Position numbers and translations under genes: made by a program. From the NCBI RefSeq assembly GCF_003590095.1, contig NC_039478.1, forward strand, positions 10,168,001 to 10,232,000: a stretch of 64,000 nt of DNA, written 5' to 3'. This document shows positions 57,963 to 64,000 of this stretch, piece by piece. Position 1 is the stretch's first letter. The number at the start of each line of letters is the position of its first letter. The notes beneath the pieces were generated by a model. That model was not told where the DNA came from and did not search any database. It was given only the letters and a program-made list of their open reading frames with translations. This DNA comes from Trichoplusia ni. Taxonomy: Eukaryota > Arthropoda > Insecta > Lepidoptera > Noctuidae.

Positions 57963-58734
57963 CAGAGTCTAAATTCTGAAAATATTCTGGGCAAGTATGA
58001 CTAGGACTTGTCCCACCAAGGATTCCATACAAAAACAATGTTAGCCATCAAATTCATGACAGTACCAATTTGTTCAATGATACAATACTATTTTTTTTTA
58101 TTATTACCCTTTCTTACACGCAATGTATGAGAATCACATTTCCTTTTGAAATAAGTCACGTGACTTTGACCTCTCATCTACATACATTTGAACGTTTTCT
58201 ATTGACATTGACATTTGTAGAACTTTTATTGTCGCTTGGCTGTTCAACACAAACTTCTCACGTTACATATTGATATAAGTCAAGATTCTATCAGGTTTAT
58301 ATTACACGGTACTATTTTTAATGTTATAGTCAATTGGAATTCACTCAGAACCAGCATGTTTCAGATTACTTTCGATAAGATTAAAAGGAAATATGATATT
58401 TATTGATCAAGATGAGATTTATGTCCAAACGTTGTGTATTTAATGCTAGCTAACCATGCAAAAAATAAAATAATACTTTAATACCAGTATGAACTATCGC
58501 ATTGTTGATAAACTGATACCATGGAAACATATAATCAGGATAATCTGGTTATAAACTATCTGTGAACCAAGTTTCGTCTTAATTCGTTCAGTGGTTTTTG
58601 CGTGAAAGAGGAACAAACATTCAAATGTAAAAACTTTCATGATTATAATATTAAAAGAATAGTAGAATATACTGGTCTATTTTTCGTCAATCGCTTTGGT
58701 TTGGTTAGAACTTTGTCTGGCTAACTGCCTGAAA

Positions 58735-58895
58735 TTGCTGTAGTTTGCATCGCGTTCCCGTGGTCAAATAAGGAGCAAAGAAAGAGTGAAGCACTCCAGT
58801 GGTTTTTGCCGGTAAGAGTCTGTCTAATCTAAAAAATCTGTAAATCTTTTTATAGCGGAGAAACTCCATGAGGATTTCCTCAGCGTAAAAAATGG
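58735..58895 (+). repeat. Unclassified interspersed repeat, second copy
   Basis: 'tttgcatcgcgttcccgtgg', 'gagtgaagcactccagtggt' and 'ccatgaggatttcctcagcg' parallel the 57.1-kb copy. Confidence 0.45.
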
Positions 58896-59287
58896 TTAGA
58901 ACTGTGTCATTATACACGCGAAATCAAGGCAGCAAAAAATCGCGCTATATTTTGCTAAATATAGTTCTTTGTTCAAATAGCGAAAATGATTCAGGAAGTT
59001 AACTAAACACCATTGTTGAGTAAAGAGGTTAGGCTGTTAAACCATCAGTTGATTAAGCTAATTGCGTACGACGTAAATAAACTATCAGAAAAATATCACA
59101 CTTGTGTCATAAAAACTATAAAACAAAAACCATCAACAACAGCCCATTCATTTAGAAGCTGCAAGGTCGCATACAAACACATAGACACTATTAAACAATT
59201 AACGAAACTACATTTTTTCCTTAAAATTATAATGTTCTTGTCTTATAGATATTTCTCTACTTTAGCCTCCCAGTATGGCCTACACAT

Positions 59288-59520
59288 AAAAACCAGTCAA
59301 GTGCTAGGCGGACTCGAGATAAAAAGGGTTCCGTACACATAGACTGTCACTAGTATGACCGTATCAACCGTTGTTTGACCTTGATTATCATTTTTTATTA
59401 AAACGGCTACAGCATTACATAATCTATAAAAAAATCAACTTTTACTTTTTGAGACGATGCTGAGATACAGTCTGGTGACAGACGGACGGACACAGCGGAA
59501 CCAGTGTATTCTACTTTTAC
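59288..59520 (+). repeat. Interspersed 'gggttccgta' repeat
   Basis: 'aaaaccagtcaagtgctagg', 'aaaagggttccgtacacat', 'gagatacagtctggtgacag' and 'gacggacggacacagcgga' modules in family order. Confidence 0.55.
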
Positions 59521-59670
59521 CTAAAGTTAAGTTTGAGCGTTAAGTGGTAACACACATACATGTAACATTCCTAAACTAAATGTAATAGTAAAGAAAATAC
59601 ATAATATATTGTAATATCAACACAATTCGCTCCTAGCAACTCCTTTGAAACTGGAGCTTGAATATATTAT

Positions 59671-59937
59671 ACTAGCTGTTGCACGCGACTTCGTACCCGT
59701 GCGTAGAAGATATAAGTTATGATTTATACCTGCCCTGTTTTTTCACATTTTCCAATGTATCTTCGCTCCTATTAGTCGCAGCGTGAAGGTTTATAGCCTA
59801 AAGCCTACCTCGATGAATGGTCTATTCAACACAAAAAGAATTTTTCAATACCGGTTTTCAATATCAGACCAGTAGTTCCTGAGATTAGCGCGTTCAAACA
59901 AACAAACAAACTCTTCAGCTTTATATATTAGTATAGA
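59671..59937 (+). repeat. 'ctagctgttgcc' retroposon, family C
   Basis: 'ctagctgttgcacgcgactt', 'cgctcctattagtcgcagcg', 'ctcgatgaatggtctattca', 'gattagcgcgttcaaacaaa', end 'ttatatattagtatagat'. Confidence 0.75.
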
Positions 59938-60124
59938 TAGTAGATATAGATTACTAGCTGATACCCGCGATTTCACATCCAAACAAACTTTCGCTTTTAT
60001 ATAGTAGGATAGGATGGCCGTTAAACGCTGCTTTGTTGTACAAATTATTTCAAGCGAATTATGGTTATTTATGGAACAAAAAACATATTAAAACACTTTA
60101 TATAAGATAAAATAAAACTATTAG

Positions 60125-60290
60125 GGTTAGACATCCCTTTTCCTTAACTTAAAATAGACAGTAACCGAATCCCAGATCTTCTAAATACGCAAATTAAATT
60201 TCATAAAAATCGGTCAAGCCGTTTCGGAGGAGTATAGTAACCGACATAGTGACGAGAATTTGATGTATCAGATACTCTGCATATATAATA
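60125..60290 (+). repeat. Retroposon-like repeat F tail
   Basis: 'ataaaaatcggtcaagccgt', 'gtaaccgacatagtgacgag' and 'aatttgatgtatcagatact' match the 35.7-kb copy in order. Confidence 0.45.
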
Positions 60291-60595
60291 TTCGAGTCAA
60301 GTATAGCACACGTCAATCATAGTCGCGTCGTTATCGGATAAGCACAGACAATGTTTTTGTTATAGAAATAAGATATTATTTTCAAAATTCAGAGGAAAAT
60401 TTTGTGCAGTTTCGTTTTGTGATTTGAGTGTGAAGTTTGTTTTTAATGTAAGTGTTTTTTTTTTATTGTTTTATTGTCATTTTATTTATAGCGTTATATT
60501 TTTATTTGAATCAAGAGTACGATGGGAAACGTTTCTTTGAATTCTAGTTTTGATTGCATAAACAATTTTTTTTTATGACAAGTCTTAATATTTGT

Positions 60596-60675
60596 TAATA
60601 ACAGTTTAATCACGTGTATTTATCGAGATAGCCCGACTAATTTCTTACTCAACCGGAGTCTTTAATCATGAATTA
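60596..60675. repeat. Orphan arm of the 27.6-kb fold-back family
   Basis: 'gtgtatttatcgagatagcc', 'cgactaatttcttactcaac' and 'ggagtctttaatcatgaatt' match one terminal repeat of the element at 27.64 kb; the second arm is absent. Confidence 0.55.
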
Positions 60676-60734
60676 ACGGGTTCTGAAGTTATTTTAATAG
60701 CTTGTTTATATTCATCATTATCATCAACCTTGAA

Positions 60735-60865
60735 TAATCTTCAGGTGGGTATTGGCCTCCCTTTGTTTACACCAACTTCCTCTGTTTCTTGTTCTTTGCA
60801 TACATTCTATTCCTGCTATATTTTTATATTGTCTGCCCATCTCATCCTTGGACTACCAGGAATAC
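60735..60865 (-). pseudogene. RTE-type LINE C-terminal relic, frameshifted
   Basis: The minus-strand frames read GSPRMRWADNIK and then, after a frameshift, AGIECMQRTRNRGSWCK. This is the RWxDDIxKxAGxxW...R..W pattern of LINE reverse-transcriptase tails. It is dead, with stops and a shift. Confidence 0.55.
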
Positions 60866-61739
60866 TAGATTATAGCTTTGAAATAATTACACAAGAAATT
60901 TTAAAATGCCTTTTACAATTGTTTTGTTAAATTCCATAAAATTGCGAGTATTTATATAAATAAAAATAGAATAAATAAATAGATAAAAATAAAAATTCGA
61001 TGACTATATGAGCTATTTCCCGGAAATAATTTAGGTATATAATGACATTCTAAAAAATCTCATAAATATTTAGATTCGTACTCTGCAGCCGGTTCTATCT
61101 AATCAGCCTCAGATTCAAGATATTTTATCTCAAACTAGTTTCTAGATAAGGACACAAATATTATACTAACCTTCGGGTTCTATGAAAATATTCTAAATAT
61201 ACAATTTTATTACATATTGTGCTACCGAGTTCCGTAAAAAAGGCTTAAAAATCAAAATCTATTTATTCAAACTAGGCTTCAAAGTAGCACTTATTGAAGG
61301 TCAATTTTACATAGACACCTCCTCGTATCGGGCACCCTTCAAAGAATTCAAAAAATAAATTGTGGGTACAAATAAAGCTAGCCGCAAATTGATTTCTCAC
61401 CCAACCAAGGAGTTTATGATCGTAACAACCGTTGCTTAACCTCAATCTTTAGGTGTAGCTCAGACGGCGGAGTATGCGGCGTTCAAAAAGCCTGCATGGC
61501 GCGCATGTGCATTACTGCATATAGTTGCATAGGTTCTATTTTCGCAGACTAAAAAGTTCGTCACAGGTAGTTTGTCGTCTGCCTTGCACCTTATTCTTGG
61601 TATATGTTGTTAGAACGGCAACAGGAATATATTATCTGCAAAAATAAATAACTGTTTACTGTTTAGCTGTGACAGTTCATGAGATACACCCTAGTGTAGG
61701 ACAGATGTCTCAACGTTAATTAATTGATTAAAAAAATAT

Positions 61740-61890
61740 AAAAACCTACGTTTTAAGATGTCAGTCCATTCAAATTTTATCAAAATCGGTCCAGCCATTC
61801 ATTACATTGTCATCGGGTTTGAAGCTACCCTGAAAATTTCAGCCTGCTAGCTAGTTGCAAATAAAACCGGAAGAAACAAACGTGGCAAAA
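61740..61890 (-). repeat. Interspersed 'gggttccgta'-family repeat
   Basis: Minus-strand 'agctagcaggctgaaatttt', 'agggtagcttcaaacccgat' and 'ggctggaccgattttgataa' match the 1.3-kb copy. Confidence 0.55.
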
Positions 61891-62619
61891 ACTAAATAGA
61901 TACATAACGAAATAATATAAAAAATAAGTACTAAATAAATATTTATAGCTGTTACTAAGATAACTCAAATTAATTCTGTAAATATTTTGGAAGTAAGACA
62001 GCGATATTTACTCGCGTAGCGGCATCTCGCTTCCACATTGTCAACAGCCGGGTAGAGCTCGTGATATATATTGTAGTACAGGCAATGATTAAAGGGAACT
62101 CTCTATAACAATAGCCTTTTATTCTTGACCTTAGTTAAGCTATTGTTATAAGGCTTTCAATGTCATTACATTCAATAATGGTAATTTAACAAGCCTATTA
62201 ATATCCCACTTCTGGGCAAAACATAAAGGGATTTTTTAAGCATTGATCACCACGCTAGGTCCTTAGGTTGGGCGGTTTCAGAATCACCACGCTAGCTCTG
62301 CTAGGTTTCACATTCCCATGCTTGGAATCCAAGTTTCCTCATGATAAATAATAATACCTAATAATAAATTAATCATTTATTTCTCACCACAAACCAAGTA
62401 AAGAACAAAAATATGATGTTTTCCCTTACCATTTGTCAGTGGTGTCTTAGAATAATTAGGGAGAACTTAGTGTCCAATATGACTTTCAAAAATTGAAAAT
62501 TAAATTTAAAACATTCCTTTGCGATGGAAACTGCATCTCGGGCATTCAAATCTAAGTCCAGAACCAGTTTCATTACATGCATAATTATGGTTATTTTACC
62601 AGCCTAATGTTGAGCTCGT

Positions 62620-62679
62620 GAATCGTGGAAGGATTTGGGGGAGGCCTTTACCCTTTGTGGGACACACTGGGCTAAATAA
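62620..62679 (+). pseudogene. RTE-type LINE C-terminal tail
   Basis: The + frame reads ESWKDLGEAFTLCGTHWAK then TAA, the WxxLGEAFT tail found at the end of lepidopteran RTE proteins. Only about 20 codons remain. Confidence 0.55.
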
Positions 62680-63327
62680 AAAACAATGTTGAGAAGGTTT
62701 CTTTAAGAAGGTCCATGTACTTCTGGTGCAGTTGTAGTTTAGTCACGACCTTCTTAAATTATGATTTTAAAAATCTAAGCAAAACGTACTCACAAAGGTT
62801 AAAACCCACTAGATTTACTCGAGATAAGTATTTAATGTGCACTCGGTCATAGTACAAATATGTCTAGGTTAGACAAATATTAACTAACATGGAACTTCGC
62901 GGAAGATTAAACATTATTTCTTGTCAGTTAAAAATTATACAAAAGTTATCCTATACCTACATATGTATAGGTATATGTACTAACGCGGCTTCGCCCGCCT
63001 GGGTGTCGGTTTTAGAAGTAAGAACATAACGCACTTTTAGCGTCGAAGTTGGATAAAAGAAAACTAGGTAACTCAAAGTGCCAGCTACCTCCAAACCAAG
63101 TCTAGCCGTTTATACGAATAGAGGCATCAGACATACAGACATGTCAAAACACAGCCTCGGCCACAGCCACAACCAATGTATTGAACACATCTTTTGTATA
63201 TTCAAGTTGCATCGTAAGCATTAAACTACTTAAACTTATTTAACTACAAAATTTAAAAGTTTTTTTATTATAAAAGAAAATATTCATTAAAAGTTATCTT
63301 TGTAAGTAGCTTAGACATATATTTTTT

Positions 63328-63485
63328 TAAACGACTCCCGCTGTAAGGAATTGAATCCTTGTGTCGTGGGGGTTTACAAACATGCAAATCACATGCATAA
63401 GGAAACCCAGACTCAGAACAAACATGCGTGGATCTCACAAATGCTTCTCCAACGCGGATATCGAATCCGCGACACGACGACGTTG
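63328..63485 (-). repeat. tRNA-headed SINE, family B, head truncated
   Basis: Minus strand: 'gtcgcggattcgatatccgc' B box, 'gtgagatccacgcatgtttg', 'tctgggtttccttatgcatg', end 'cacgacacaaggattcaatt'. Confidence 0.65.
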
Positions 63486-64000
63486 TTAGGCATTTCATCC
63501 CCCAATACATGGTGAATGCCTTCTTATCTCTAATTCCTTATAATATGTCGGTATTTCAGTATCGGTATATGGCAACGAAGTCCAGTTTTTAGCCAAACAA
63601 TTGAATTCGCTATTAATTTATTGAATAAAATTTGTTATATACAACAAAAATACCAAATTGACATTCTTGTCATAACAAGTCATTATCCATTATTCTATTA
63701 TCATTACGCACATTACTCAGTCCACTTTTTGTATCTATCTTAAAAAAGTAAAAAAATCACTAATAGTACTTCAAAACCAGTGTCGTTAAGTACCTATTTG
63801 TTTGACGTAGTCACATACATTTTAAAAGTGCTTATTTTCCAAGAAAATTATAGTATGTTATTACAATTATGTACACAAACGATTAGAGCAAGGCAGGTTA
63901 CACACGAGGCCGTTTAACCAAGCTACATTTCTACGGAGTTAAGTGACGAAATGCAATCGAATGTATGATGATCATAGGAGCTCGTGGCTAAGCTATATAA

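Larger units (their letters stand above)
54855..64000. other. Gene-free right flank of the cluster
   Basis: No further CRAL-TRIO exon or other host gene is recognisable on either strand. It contains repeat E (minus), SINEs, a family C copy, RTE relics and an orphan fold-back arm. The stretches 55.4-56.9, 60.9-61.4 and 62.8-63.3 kb hold nothing identifiable. Gene 4 has no canonical AATAAA soon after its stop. Confidence 0.55.

Noticed and set aside
54855..64000. A fifth CRAL-TRIO gene or orphan exons
   Set aside because: No KGIH, YGG or GMPGSFR coding signature was seen on either strand in this stretch.
1..64000. CRISPR array, prophage, or bacterial operon
   Set aside because: No regularly spaced identical repeats and no densely packed uninterrupted genes; the window is clearly an animal nuclear genome.

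Overview
The window is AT-rich eukaryotic nuclear DNA, almost certainly from a moth or butterfly (Lepidoptera). The inference rests on three things: a dense load of lepidopteran-type interspersed repeats (elements opening with 'ctagctgttgcccgcgactt', tRNA-headed SINEs, 3' ends of RTE-like LINEs finishing in GAT-type runs), small exons split by GT-AG introns, and a lipid-carrier gene family known to be expanded in Lepidoptera. The species cannot be named from the sequence.

The only host genes I can support are four complete CRAL-TRIO (SEC14-like) lipid-transfer genes, all on the + strand, in tandem at about 11.7-16.0, 22.0-29.2, 35.1-43.0 and 49.9-54.9 kb. I rebuilt each from six exons with GT-AG junctions and an open reading frame throughout. 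They encode 314, 313, 312 and 313 residues. Intron phases are identical in all four (1, 2, 0, 0, 1), exon 5 is always 214 nt and exon 6 always carries 155 coding nt. This is a locally duplicated cluster of paralogues. Genes 2 and 3 look like the closest pair, and gene 1 is the most diverged. Each protein should be a soluble cytosolic carrier of a hydrophobic ligand (retinoid, tocopherol, carotenoid or phosphoinositide class); the ligand cannot be read from the sequence. Genes 2 and 3 each have a TATA box 30 bp upstream of a TCAGTTG initiator and a very short 5' leader.

Layout: 1-11.7 kb has no recognisable host gene and holds SINEs, LINE 3' ends and other repeats. Gaps of about 6.0, 5.9 and 6.9 kb separate the four genes and are also repeat-filled. 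From 54.9 kb to the end there is again only repeat-derived and unassigned sequence, so the cluster appears complete within the window.

The non-genic DNA contains at least two tRNA-headed SINE families that share a central motif, several RTE-type LINE C-terminal coding relics, and four kinds of fold-back (MITE-like) elements. One is a perfect 60-bp-arm hairpin inside gene 4. Another, with 53-bp terminal repeats flanked by TA, lies between genes 2 and 3. I saw no CRISPR array, rRNA, functional tRNA or prokaryote-type operon.
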